Assembly (NCBI RefSeq): GCF_014931715.1
Contig: NZ_CP063164.1
Span: 124,001-188,000 of the forward strand
Direction: 5' to 3'
From: Sulfurovum indicum
Lineage (GTDB): Bacteria; Campylobacterota; Campylobacteria; Campylobacterales; Sulfurovaceae
Length of the DNA stretch: 64,000 bases
Under the pieces are notes generated by a model. It had not been told where the DNA came from and searched no databases. It saw nothing but the letters and a program-made list of their open reading frames with translations. Numbering within the stretch: the first letter of the stretch is position 1; the number at the start of each line of letters is the position of its first letter. Shown piece by piece: positions 16,147 through 25,504 of the stretch. The translations under genes were made by a program, and so were the position numbers.

Positions 16147-18504
16147 GTGGATAAGAAAGAAAAACTAGAACTCAGTGAATCAGATATCCGAGCACTTTTT
16201 ATCACACCAGCTATTAAGAATGCTGGATGGGATGAATTTATACAAATTCGTCGTGAAGTTACGCTTACTCCCGGTCCTGTAGTTGTACGGGGACAAATGT
16301 CTCATCGCAATAAAAAGAAAAAAAAGTTTGCAGACTATGTTCTCTCTTGGAAAAAAGGTGTACCTGTAGCCGTGGTGGAAGCCAAGGAGAATAACTATAC
16401 TGTAAGTCATGGTATGCAACAGGCTTTAGGGTATGCAGATATTTTGGAAGTTCCCAGTGCTTTCAGTTCCAATGGGGATGCCTTCGCCTCACACAATAAA
16501 GTGCCAGAACCTCATGAAGATATTGAAACAGAATTCCCCCTAGAAGCTTTTCCTTCTCCAGAGGTACTCTGGAAAAGATATAAAAAATACAGAAATATTG
16601 AAGATGATACAGAAGATCTAGTCACAGAACCATATTATGAAGATGGATCAGCTAAAGAGCCTCGATACTACCAGGTAGAAGCCATTAACAGAGTGGTTGA
16701 AGCAGTAGCTAATGATCAAAAAAGGCTACTGCTTGTTATGGCAACAGGTACGGGGAAAACCTATACGACGTTTCAAATCATTTGGAGACTTTGGAAAGCC
16801 AAAAAAGTTAAAAGAGTTCTTTTCCTTGTCGATAGAAATATTCTCGCAGATCAAACGATAGTCAATGATTTTAAGCCTTTTGGTTCAGCGATGAATAAAG
16901 TGAAAAATAGGAAGATCGACCCCTCGTATGAGATCCATTTAGCACTTTATCAGGCGATTACCGGACCCGATGAAGAAGATAAGATCTTTAAAAATGTATC
17001 GCCCGATTTTTTTGATATGGTTGTGATAGACGAGTGCCACCGTGGAAGTGCAGATGAAGATTCATCATGGCGGGAAATATTGGACTACTTTTCCAATGCT
17101 ATTCAACTGGGACTTACCGCTACACCAAAAGAGACAAAATATGTCTCCAACATCACCTATTTTGGAGACCCGGTTTATACCTATAGTCTGAAACAAGGGA
17201 TCGAAGATGGATTTCTTGCTCCCTACAAAGTCATACGTATAGACATAGATAAAGATATTTATGGATGGACTCCTCCAGAAGGTATGACTGATGACCTTGG
17301 GCAAGAGTTGGAGAAGAGGGTATACAATCAAAAAGATATGGATCGCATATTGGTGCTGAACCAGCGTACAAAACTGGTAGCCAAGAGAATCATGGAGTAC
17401 CTCAGAGCAACCGACCCTTTTGCCAAGACTATTATTTTCTGTGAAGACATCGATCATGCGGAACGTATGAGAAGAGCCATTGTAAATGAAGCTAGAGAGT
17501 TGGCAATAGAGAATCCTCGTTATGTAGTACGCATTACAGGAGATAGCGTTGAGGGTAAAGCAGAGCTTGATAACTTCATAGACCCGGAGAGTAAATTCCC
17601 GGTGATCGCCACAACATCAGATCTGCTAAGTACAGGTGTAGATGCCAAGACATGTAAACTCATAGTGTTAGATAAAACGATCAATTCCATGACCACTTTC
17701 AAGCAGATCATTGGTCGGGGGACACGGATCGAAGAGGAGTTTGACAAATACTTTTTTACCATCATGGATTTCAAGAAAGCTACAGAACTCTTTAAAGATG
17801 AAGAGTTTGATGGTAAGCCAGTAGTTATCTATGAACCTGATGACGATGATGATCCTGTGCCTCCAGATCCGGAAGGTGAAGATGATGATGAAGGTGAGGA
17901 AGAAGAGGGTGAAGAAACCGGAGACGGTATCAGAAAATTCTTTGTCGATGGTGTGCCTGCCAAAATCATAGCAGAGCGTATAGAGTACATAGGAGATGAC
18001 GGGAAGCTCATCACAGAGTCCTATCGTGATTTTAGTAGAAAGAAGATCAAGTCCGAGTTTGAATCTTTAGATGTATTTTTGCAGCGTTGGAGCAAGACCA
18101 AAAAGAAGCAGGCTATTTTAGAACTTTTGGAAGAACACGGGGTGATACTGGAAAACCTGAAAGATGAAGTAGGCAAGGATTATGGAGAGTTTGACCTCAT
18201 TTGTCATATCGCTTACGATAAACCGCTACTCACAAGAAAAGAGCGTGTCAACAATGTTAAAAAACGTAACTATTTTACGAAGTATGAAGAGAAAATGAGA
18301 GCTGTACTGGATGCATTGCTTGACAAATATAAGGATGAAGGTATTAAAACATTGGAAAATACTAAAGTATTGAAGTCAAAAGAGTTTGCCAAAATAGGAA
18401 CTCCCATAGAGATCATTACCCAGATATTTGGGAGTAAAGAGAAATATGAAGATATGGTAGCAGAGTTGGAAGAAGAACTGTTTAGAGATGAGGAATCAGC
18501 ATGA
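16147..18504 (+). CDS. hsdR: type I restriction enzyme R subunit (EcoEI-like)
   Basis: 785 aa starting at GTG after AAAGG. The N-terminal nuclease domain has PD-(D/E)xK residues (KFADYVLSW, then VAVVEAKENN at about 75-82). The SF2 translocase follows: ATGTGKT (Walker A, about 200), VIDECHRGS (DEAD-like), LGLTATPKET, and QIIGRGTRIEE near 520. An acidic low-complexity linker (DDDDDPVPPDPEGEDDDEGE, about 562-590) precedes the EcoEI-type C-terminal domain. It cuts unmodified DNA after ATP-driven translocation with HsdM/HsdS. It overlaps hsdM by ATGA. Composition is less AT-rich than the neighbouring island genes. Confidence 0.95.
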   Translation: MDKKEKLELSESDIRALFITPAIKNAGWDEFIQIRREVTLTPGPVVVRGQMSHRNKKKKKFADYVLSWKKGVPVAVVEAKENNYTVSHGMQQALGYADILEVPSAFSSNGDAFASHNKVPEPHEDIETEFPLEAFPSPEVLWKRYKKYRNIEDDTEDLVTEPYYEDGSAKEPRYYQVEAINRVVEAVANDQKRLLLVMATGTGKTYTTFQIIWRLWKAKKVKRVLFLVDRNILADQTIVNDFKPFGSAMNKVKNRKIDPSYEIHLALYQAITGPDEEDKIFKNVSPDFFDMVVIDECHRGSADEDSSWREILDYFSNAIQLGLTATPKETKYVSNITYFGDPVYTYSLKQGIEDGFLAPYKVIRIDIDKDIYGWTPPEGMTDDLGQELEKRVYNQKDMDRILVLNQRTKLVAKRIMEYLRATDPFAKTIIFCEDIDHAERMRRAIVNEARELAIENPRYVVRITGDSVEGKAELDNFIDPESKFPVIATTSDLLSTGVDAKTCKLIVLDKTINSMTTFKQIIGRGTRIEEEFDKYFFTIMDFKKATELFKDEEFDGKPVVIYEPDDDDDPVPPDPEGEDDDEGEEEEGEETGDGIRKFFVDGVPAKIIAERIEYIGDDGKLITESYRDFSRKKIKSEFESLDVFLQRWSKTKKKQAILELLEEHGVILENLKDEVGKDYGEFDLICHIAYDKPLLTRKERVNNVKKRNYFTKYEEKMRAVLDALLDKYKDEGIKTLENTKVLKSKEFAKIGTPIEIITQIFGSKEKYEDMVAELEEELFRDEESA

Positions 18505-19982
18505 GTAATGTATCGGGTGTCATAAAATCCATTCAGGATATTATGCGTAAAGATGTGGGGGTCGATGGCGATGCCCAGCGTATCAGTCAACTGGTCTGGA
18601 TGTTTTTCCTCAAGATCTATGATGACCGAGAGGCAGAACTGGAAATATTGGAAGATGATTTTAAGTCACCTTTACCCGAAGAGTTAAGATGGAGAAACTG
18701 GGCAAAAGACCCGGAGGGTATTACTGGTGAAGAGCTTTTCAATTTTGTCAATAATCAGCTTTTTCCTGCACTCAAGAAACTGACAGTTTCAGGAGATGAT
18801 AAAAAACTTGCCCAAAGAGCCAAAGTTGTACGAACCATTTTTGAAGATGCCTACAACTATATGAAGTCAGGTACGCTCATGCGACAGGTGATCAACAAGA
18901 TTTCCGAGATAGACTTTAACAACACGAAAGACCGCCACACCTTTGGGAATATTTACGAACAACTCCTAAAAGACCTCCAAAGTGCAGGGAATGCCGGAGA
19001 GTTCTATACCCCTCGTGCGGTAACCAGTTTCATTGTTGACAGGGTTGATCCGAAGTTACATGAAAGTGTACTTGACCCTGCGTGTGGAACGGGTGGCTTT
19101 TTGACTACAGCTGTAGAGCATAAGCGTGAGCGTTATGTAAGTTCAGTTGAAGATGAAGAGACGCTTCAAACTTCCATTCATGGGGTAGAGAAAAAAGCGA
19201 TGCCGCATATGCTCTGCGTGACAAACATGATACTGCATGGCATAGACACACCGGAAAACATCTTACACGGTAATACACTTGAGCGCCCCTACAAAGACTA
19301 CACAGAAAAAGACAGAAGAAATGTCATTATGACGAACCCACCTTTTGGCGGTACAGAAGAAGACGGGATAGAAAATAACTTTCCCTCAGACCTGCGTACT
19401 CGTGAAACAGCCGATCTTTTCATGGCACTCATCATCAGGCTTCTGAAAAATGAAGGGCGTGCGGCGGTGGTGCTTCCTGATGGGTTTCTCTTTGGTGAGG
19501 GGATGAAGACACGACTCAAAGAGAAGCTGATGACTGAATGTAACCTGCATACGATTGTCAGACTCCCAAAAGGGGTGTTCAACCCCTATACGAGCATCAA
19601 AACAAACATTCTCTTTTTTACCAAAGGCAAGCCTACCAAACAGGTTTGGTACTATGAGCATCCATACCCGGAAGGGGTCAAAAGCTATAACAAAACAAAG
19701 CCGATGCGTTTTGAAGAGTTCAAGCCTGAGCAAGAGTGGTGGGGTGATGAAACAGATGGTTTTGCCTCACGGGTACAGAACAGACAGGCGTGGAAAGTCT
19801 CTATGGAGGAGATCATAGAACGAGGGTACAACCTGGACATTAAAAATCCGCATCTTGAAGAGCAGATCGACCATGATCCAGATGAACTCTTGAAGCTCTA
19901 TGCCTCACAGAAAGAGTCCATCGCATCCATCCAAAACCAGATAAAAGATGTGCTTCAAAAAGCGTTTGACGGAGAGGCATAA
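18501..19982 (+). CDS. hsdM: type I restriction-modification methyltransferase M subunit
   Basis: 493 aa. An N-terminal HsdM_N helical domain (1-130) precedes an N6-adenine methyltransferase domain with the AdoMet motif DPACGTGGFL (about 192) and the catalytic NPPF in MTNPPFGG (about 278). It methylates the recognition sequence chosen by HsdS and forms the M2S and R2M2S complexes. Its start overlaps the hsdR stop (ATGA) and it is followed with no gap by hsdS, so translation of the three is coupled. Confidence 0.96.
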   Translation: MSNVSGVIKSIQDIMRKDVGVDGDAQRISQLVWMFFLKIYDDREAELEILEDDFKSPLPEELRWRNWAKDPEGITGEELFNFVNNQLFPALKKLTVSGDDKKLAQRAKVVRTIFEDAYNYMKSGTLMRQVINKISEIDFNNTKDRHTFGNIYEQLLKDLQSAGNAGEFYTPRAVTSFIVDRVDPKLHESVLDPACGTGGFLTTAVEHKRERYVSSVEDEETLQTSIHGVEKKAMPHMLCVTNMILHGIDTPENILHGNTLERPYKDYTEKDRRNVIMTNPPFGGTEEDGIENNFPSDLRTRETADLFMALIIRLLKNEGRAAVVLPDGFLFGEGMKTRLKEKLMTECNLHTIVRLPKGVFNPYTSIKTNILFFTKGKPTKQVWYYEHPYPEGVKSYNKTKPMRFEEFKPEQEWWGDETDGFASRVQNRQAWKVSMEEIIERGYNLDIKNPHLEEQIDHDPDELLKLYASQKESIASIQNQIKDVLQKAFDGEA

Positions 19983-21749
19983 ATGACTGATGTCATCATA
20001 GAACATTTAGATATCTGGACTTCAGCCGTTGTAACGAAAAAGTCCGCAGGGCGTGGCAGCAGCAAAAAGCAAGAAACCTATGGCATTAAAAAACTGCGTG
20101 AACTCATACTTGAGTTGGCTGTACGTGGGAAGCTTGTACCACAAGATCCAAATGATGAGCCAGCGAGTGTGTTACTTGAGAAGATTGCTGAAGAGAAAGA
20201 ACGGTTGATTGAAGAGGAAAAGATTAAGAGGCATAAGCCTTTACCTAAAATAGATGATAATTTTAATCCATTTAAATTACCCGAAGGATGGAGTTTTGTA
20301 CGTTTAGGCGATATTACAAATCGTATTGGTTCAGGAAGTACACCAAGAGGAGGTAAAAGTGCCTATGTAGAAAAAGGAATTCCTTTTCTAAGATCACAAA
20401 ATATCTGGAATCATGGTTTAAATCTTTATGATGTTGCTTATATCTCTGAAGAAACTCATGCAAAAATGTCAAATACTACAGTCTATGAGAATGATATTCT
20501 TTTAAATATTACGGGGGGTTCATTAGGACGCTCTACAATATTTCCCAGTGGTATTGGCGAGGCAAATGTAAGTCAACACGTCACAATTATAAGGCTCACA
20601 GATATAACAATGAAAAACTATGTGCACCTTTGTATTTTGTCACCATATATTCAAAAAATGATTTGGGATCGTCAAGTTGGTGTTGCACGTGAAGGATTAA
20701 GTAAAAAGGTGCTCGAGTTATTTGAGATACCTTTGCCACCTATAAAAGAGCAATATCGAATAGTCAAAAAAGTAGATGAGCTCATGGCTCTTTGTGATAA
20801 ATTGGAAGAGGAGCAAGAAGAGAATAGCATCACACATCAAATACTGGTAGAGACGCTGCTTGGTACCCTTACCAATGTTGAGATAGCAGAGGAGTTCACC
20901 GGTGTATGGCAACGCATAGCAGAGCATTTTGATGTGCTTTTTACGACAGAGCAAAGCATAGACAAACTCCAGGAGACCATCTTGCAACTGGCAGTCATGG
21001 GCAAGCTTGTACCGCAAGACCCCACTGATGAGCCGGCGAGTGTGTTGCTTAAGAAGATTGCGGAAGAGAAAGAAAAGTTGGTTAAAGAGGGGAAGATTAA
21101 GAAGCAGAAGCCTGTCTCTGAGATTGAAGAGAAAGAAATACCTTTTAGTTTACCTAAGAGTTGGACATGGGCTAGACTTTCAGAACTATGTATTTTAGAA
21201 AATGGAGATCGTAGTAAAAATTATCCAAACAAATCTTTATTAGTAGATAAGGGTATTCCATTTATTAATGCAGGACACCTTCAAAATAATATGATAAATA
21301 TTGATGATAAAAGCTATATAACTAGAGATAGGTATGATTTACTAAGAAGTGGAAAAGTAAAGGAGGGTGATATATTGTTTTGTCTTAGAGGATCACTTGG
21401 AAAAACCGCATTAATCAAAGATATTGAATTTGGAGCAATCGCATCTTCTTTAGTTATAGTTCGACTTTTCTCTATAATGTACAACAAATATACTCTTGCA
21501 TATTTCAATAGCCCATTATCAAAAGAAATAATGAAAAACTATGACAATGGTACAGCCCAACCTAATCTCTCTGCTAGTGATTTAGGTAAGTTTTTAGTTC
21601 CCATCCCTCCCTTGTCTGAACAATATCATATAGTTAAAAAATTAGATGAACTCATGGTTCTGTGCGATAGATTAAGATCAGCCATCCGTGAACTACAAAC
21701 AACTCAAGTCAATTTGGCAGATGCCGTGGCACAGCAGTTGGTAGAATAG
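19983..21749 (+). CDS. hsdS: type I restriction-modification specificity S subunit
   Basis: 588 aa with two target-recognition domains (about residues 95-260 and 380-555), each followed by conserved helical spacers (EQYRIVKKVDELMALCDKLEEE and EQYHIVKKLDELMVLCDRL). Both halves are preceded by near-identical segments (ELAVRGKLVPQDPNDEP and QLAVMGKLVPQDPTDEP). The TRD coding segments are markedly more AT-rich than the conserved regions, consistent with exchange of TRDs. Together they read a bipartite sequence that cannot be deduced here. The start follows the hsdM stop directly. Confidence 0.95.
   Translation: MTDVIIEHLDIWTSAVVTKKSAGRGSSKKQETYGIKKLRELILELAVRGKLVPQDPNDEPASVLLEKIAEEKERLIEEEKIKRHKPLPKIDDNFNPFKLPEGWSFVRLGDITNRIGSGSTPRGGKSAYVEKGIPFLRSQNIWNHGLNLYDVAYISEETHAKMSNTTVYENDILLNITGGSLGRSTIFPSGIGEANVSQHVTIIRLTDITMKNYVHLCILSPYIQKMIWDRQVGVAREGLSKKVLELFEIPLPPIKEQYRIVKKVDELMALCDKLEEEQEENSITHQILVETLLGTLTNVEIAEEFTGVWQRIAEHFDVLFTTEQSIDKLQETILQLAVMGKLVPQDPTDEPASVLLKKIAEEKEKLVKEGKIKKQKPVSEIEEKEIPFSLPKSWTWARLSELCILENGDRSKNYPNKSLLVDKGIPFINAGHLQNNMINIDDKSYITRDRYDLLRSGKVKEGDILFCLRGSLGKTALIKDIEFGAIASSLVIVRLFSIMYNKYTLAYFNSPLSKEIMKNYDNGTAQPNLSASDLGKFLVPIPPLSEQYHIVKKLDELMVLCDRLRSAIRELQTTQVNLADAVAQQLVE
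20114..20209 (+). repeat. imperfect internal repeat in hsdS (partner at 20985-21080)
   Basis: About 96 bp upstream of TRD1 recur upstream of TRD2, including the shared blocks AAGCTTGTACC and GCGAGTGTGTT. A second pair begins at 20748 and 21618 (helical spacers after each TRD). Such repeats allow TRD shuffling by homologous recombination. Confidence 0.7.
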
Positions 21750-21758
21750 GTAGCAGAA

Positions 21759-23591
21759 ATGACAAAAAAAGCAGAAAGCTGGTGTGATAGAGATGAACAT
21801 CACCTTTTTGAACTCTATGAGGACTTTAATGAATGGCTGGAAGGTGATGAAGGACTAGCAGTAAGAGAAGCTAACTATATAGATGGACTCTCTCAACCCA
21901 GCAAAGCATTTTACGCTAGTGATAAAGAAGCCTATGAGCAAGCGTTAGAACGTTACAGGCAAGAGCGTTACCATGAAGTGTTGAGTAAAGAGTATATTGC
22001 TGAACACTTTTCAGATGAACATTGGTATGAAAAAAATGTTTCACGTTTTGACCAACTTGTAGATCGCATAGCTTCCGGAGATGTGGTTCCTTTCATTGGT
22101 GCAGGACTATCTGTAGCTGGTGGTTTTTCTACATGGGAAGGTCATTTGCGCCAGCAGGGAAGGACAGCAGGCATAGATGCTGAGCACATCGAAGGGTTAC
22201 TTTCATCGGGTCAGTATGAGACCGTCATTGAAGAGATAGAAGAGAGTAGAGGTAGAGAGGTCTTTGCTCAAGAGATCAGAGATGTGTTTGGCAAAACAGG
22301 GGAGCTTACGCAGGTAACACTGCTCATTTCAGAACTTTTTACCGACACACTCTTGACGACAAACTACGATAAGCTTATTGAACAGGCTTATGACACCGGT
22401 GCAAATAACTTGCAGATCATCAGTGGAAGAAATGCAACGGAGGAACCCAAAGCAGATCATGTAACCGTTGTTAAACTTCATGGAGATGTAGATGATCAAA
22501 CTACCTGTATATTGAGTAAAAACCAATATGATGAAGCTTATGGCAATGAACATATCAATATGCACTTACCCATCCCTAAACTGCTAGAGTATTACTATAA
22601 AAACAGTAGCTTACTCTTTTTGGGTTCCAGTTTGAACAGTGATAGAACCGTACAAGTTTTTCGCACAATTAAAGAGAGTTTAGGTGATGTAGAGATACCC
22701 CCACACTTTTCCATAGAAGCTGCTCCTGAGACTGAAAAAGAGTTGGTAGAGAGAAATGCTTATTTGGTGAACTTGGGTATTGCACCTATCTGGTTTGAAA
22801 AAGGTCGATATGAGTATATAGAAAACATATTGAGGCTAGCTAGAAATGAAGTGCGATATAGAGGCATAGGAGAGTCTGAAGTAGAAGAAATAGTAGAGAC
22901 TAAGAAGCCATGTAAATTAGACATAGAGCTTTCTGAATTTCTACATGACCTGATAGACTTAATGCCATTGATGCATTGGTTACACAGGCACGTACCCCAG
23001 AAAGAAACAGCAAAATATTTGCAAAGTATGCAACGTGTATTTTATGCAGATTCATTTTTTATAGACAATGTAGATGAAAACTTACGCATAGGTGTCGAAA
23101 ACTTAACAAGAGCATTGTCTAATAAACCTAAATTTGATGGCTATACACATGAAAAACTATTGGTTGCTTTTAAAAGCTTTCAGAAGTACTTTCAATCTAT
23201 AGGTATACAGCCATATCCTACAGATGGCACAGAGTGGAACATACATGAACTGTTTACTATCCCTTATACTCAATTTGATAGCAGTGAACTTACAGCATCA
23301 AACCCAAACCATCATCTCTCCAGATTAGCCATGATACTTTTAGAACATGGACGAAATCAAAAACACAGTCCTAAAAATTATTGCGAATTACCTTCATCCC
23401 TAAACGTAGAGATAAGTGATTACTTGACAGTTATCCTCAAAGAAAAACTTGGAATTGAGATCCCCGACCGTATACAGAATGGACATATTGATGAGATAAG
23501 GGAATTGTGTAAGAGTGCTTGGGATCATCAGGAGGAGTTACATTATGTAGGTTTTCTACAAAGGGTTATGAGGTGTTTTAGTAAAACTTAA
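21759..23591 (+). CDS. SIR2-like domain protein in the type I R-M operon
   Basis: 610 aa. After a 100-residue N-terminal region a SIR2_2-type Rossmann domain follows: VPFIGAGLSVAGGFSTW (114-126, NAD-binding Gly-Ala-Gly), LLTTNYDKLIEQA (about 200), KLHGDVDD (about 240, candidate catalytic His) and LLFLGSSL (about 285). The C-terminal 250 residues are helical and unrecognised. SIR2-like proteins of this kind deplete NAD+ in several phage-defence systems (DSR, Thoeris, prokaryotic Argonaute partners). It begins 10 bp after the hsdS stop, so it is probably co-transcribed. Its trigger here is unknown. Confidence 0.82.
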   Translation: MTKKAESWCDRDEHHLFELYEDFNEWLEGDEGLAVREANYIDGLSQPSKAFYASDKEAYEQALERYRQERYHEVLSKEYIAEHFSDEHWYEKNVSRFDQLVDRIASGDVVPFIGAGLSVAGGFSTWEGHLRQQGRTAGIDAEHIEGLLSSGQYETVIEEIEESRGREVFAQEIRDVFGKTGELTQVTLLISELFTDTLLTTNYDKLIEQAYDTGANNLQIISGRNATEEPKADHVTVVKLHGDVDDQTTCILSKNQYDEAYGNEHINMHLPIPKLLEYYYKNSSLLFLGSSLNSDRTVQVFRTIKESLGDVEIPPHFSIEAAPETEKELVERNAYLVNLGIAPIWFEKGRYEYIENILRLARNEVRYRGIGESEVEEIVETKKPCKLDIELSEFLHDLIDLMPLMHWLHRHVPQKETAKYLQSMQRVFYADSFFIDNVDENLRIGVENLTRALSNKPKFDGYTHEKLLVAFKSFQKYFQSIGIQPYPTDGTEWNIHELFTIPYTQFDSSELTASNPNHHLSRLAMILLEHGRNQKHSPKNYCELPSSLNVEISDYLTVILKEKLGIEIPDRIQNGHIDEIRELCKSAWDHQEELHYVGFLQRVMRCFSKT

Positions 23592-23667
23592 TTAGACAAG
23601 TTTGATACTTTGATATACTTTTTACAAGGCTATATGAAGTTAAAATGATAATAAAAAGGTTAGATAT

Positions 23668-24708
23668 ATGAATAAAAAAATTGATAAGATTATTAAAGTA
23701 GCCAGTGATTATCATAAGCCATTAACTAGAGAAAGTGTAACTCAGTGGATAAATCAATTTGATGAAGTAGATAGGATATTTATATTAAAAGAAACACTTC
23801 ATATACTTAAACAAACATACATTTCAGAGGATCAAGCTAAAAATAATTTGCGGGTTATGCTAAGTAAACTATGTACTAAATATGGTTTTTCTACAGTAGA
23901 GGACTTTCTTGAGAATGTTACTTTTTTAAAGTGTCAAAAAGCATATAAAAGCCAAAGTGTATTATTGGATATGTTAAAAACCATAGCTCAATCAGATTAT
24001 GATATAGATATTAGTATTAATGATTTGGATAATAATAAATATTGGTTTTATCTAGATGATAATTTATCGACGGGTAGTACATTTTTTAATAATATAGTAA
24101 AAACTATTGATACTTTTAGTTATGATAAATTTAAAGAACAAAATATAAGAATAATTTCATGTTTTTTTTATTTACATGTCTGGGGATTTAAGAATACAAA
24201 ATTTAGATTGACTAAAAGATATACTACTGAGATAGACAATAAAATAACTTATCATCGATTTAATATAATAAATAACAATCCAAGAATACATAGTCATTAT
24301 AATAATCCTGCGTTTAATTGTGCTTACTGCAAGGATACAAAGGATGTTAGAGTAATAGAATATTTAGATAATTTACCGACTATGACAGACTATGATAGTA
24401 TGAGTAATAAAGATTTTGCCTTCAGACCAAATGATAGACCAAAGGTAGAGACTCTATTTTCATCTAAGGTATCAAGAGATCGGTATGAAAAAATAATTTT
24501 AGATAAGGGTTTAGATATTTTAGAAAAAGTAGGAGATCATGGAAAGTCAACACGTCCATTGGGATTTGTCAATCCTACATATCAAACTTTAGGAATGGGA
24601 AGTTTTGTTTTTACTTGGCGTAATATTTCAAATACTTGTCCAATTGTATTTTGGTGGGAACCAAATGGTTGGAAACCTTTGTTTTATGTAGCCAATAGAG
24701 GGTTATAG
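23668..24708 (+). CDS. phosphoribosyltransferase-like conflict protein (PRTase-CE type)
   Basis: 346 aa. Residues 125-140 (YWFYLDDNLSTGSTFF) form a complete PRPP-binding loop: two Asp (130-131) and TGST (135-138). Residues 1-110 are helical. A Cys pair lies in NCAYCKD. The C-terminus FTWRNISNTCPIVFWW, then WKPLF, resembles the ending of PRTase-like proteins described as conflict-system components (family name from memory). The TAG stop overlaps the GTG start of the NADAR gene by one base, so the two are translationally coupled. It lies 77 bp after the SIR2-like gene and is much more AT-rich, so it is probably a separate module. Biochemical function unknown. Confidence 0.65.
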   Translation: MNKKIDKIIKVASDYHKPLTRESVTQWINQFDEVDRIFILKETLHILKQTYISEDQAKNNLRVMLSKLCTKYGFSTVEDFLENVTFLKCQKAYKSQSVLLDMLKTIAQSDYDIDISINDLDNNKYWFYLDDNLSTGSTFFNNIVKTIDTFSYDKFKEQNIRIISCFFYLHVWGFKNTKFRLTKRYTTEIDNKITYHRFNIINNNPRIHSHYNNPAFNCAYCKDTKDVRVIEYLDNLPTMTDYDSMSNKDFAFRPNDRPKVETLFSSKVSRDRYEKIILDKGLDILEKVGDHGKSTRPLGFVNPTYQTLGMGSFVFTWRNISNTCPIVFWWEPNGWKPLFYVANRGL

Positions 24709-25349
24709 TGTATACAAATAATAAAAATATAAGATCCTATACTAAAGATGAATGTATCTCTTTTAGAAAGACAAAAGAAGCATATGGGGAACTGTCTAAT
24801 ATGGTTTCAGGATATCCTTTAGTTGTAAACAATACTTTTTTCTTATCCTCTGAAGCGTTATACCAATGTTGCCGATTTCCTCACCTACCTGATGTACAAA
24901 AAAAGATAATAGAACAAACTAGTCCAATGACGGCAAAGATGGTGTCTAAACCATTTAGACATCAATCACGACTTGATTGGGATATGCATAGAATAAAAAT
25001 TATGAAATGGTGTATAAGAGTAAAATTAGCACAAAACTGGGATAGATTTTCAAAAGTTTTATTATCTACAAATAGTTTAGCTATAGTTGAAGATTCTCAT
25101 AAAGATGAATTTTGGGGTGCAAAATTTAATGGAGAAACTTTTGTTGGAGTAAATGCATTAGGTCGCTTACTGATGGAGTTACGTGAAGAGATAAAAAATA
25201 AACCAAAAGAAGAATTTAGGCAAGTCCCCCCTCCGATGATAAATGATTTTTTATTATTTAGAAAACAAATCGGAATAGTTACTGAAACAGATAAAAAGAT
25301 TTTTTTAGAAAATAGTAATATATATCAGCAAAAAAATTTGTTTGGGTAA
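24708..25349 (+). CDS. NADAR-family (YbiA/DUF1768-like) protein
   Basis: 213 aa from GTG 24708. NADAR landmarks in order: KEAYGELSNM, SSEALYQCCRF, a central P-x-x-AK helix (SPMTAKMV), RLDWDMHRIKIMKWCIRVK, IVEDSHKDEFWG and GVNALGRLLMELRE. Known NADAR proteins cleave N-glycosidic bonds (YbiA in riboflavin intermediate damage control), and some remove ADP-ribose from guanine as antitoxins of DarT-like toxins. One-base overlap with the PRTase-like gene indicates a joint function, perhaps reversal of a ribosyl modification (inference). It is the last gene before the right att site. Confidence 0.85.
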   Translation: MYTNNKNIRSYTKDECISFRKTKEAYGELSNMVSGYPLVVNNTFFLSSEALYQCCRFPHLPDVQKKIIEQTSPMTAKMVSKPFRHQSRLDWDMHRIKIMKWCIRVKLAQNWDRFSKVLLSTNSLAIVEDSHKDEFWGAKFNGETFVGVNALGRLLMELREEIKNKPKEEFRQVPPPMINDFLLFRKQIGIVTETDKKIFLENSNIYQQKNLFG

Positions 25350-25412
25350 TATAGTTTTTAGTTATTATATTGATATTTTTAAAGTTTGTTTTAATATTTA
25401 GAGATTACAATA

Positions 25413-25430
25413 GTTACCAATAGGTTACCA
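25413..25430. repeat. GTTACCA direct repeat near the right end
   Basis: GTTACCA at 25413-25419 and 25424-25430, an 11-bp period matching the GTTGCCA pair at the left end (5028-5045). It also resembles the Pho repeats of this genome, but no -10 hexamer stands at the expected place and no plus-strand gene follows. Probably an integrase or excisionase arm site. I see no gene in 25350-25504. Confidence 0.4.
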
Positions 25431-25504
25431 ATTTGGTTTAACAAGAATATGAAACTTTATGAAAAGCCCACTGCATCGGTGGTTGTGAATGTATGAAAAT
25501 TAAC

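Noticed and set aside
25413-25430. Pho box near the island's right end
   Set aside because: GTTACCA repeats match the Pho half-site, but no -10 hexamer stands 16 bp from the second repeat and no plus-strand gene follows; an arm site is more likely.
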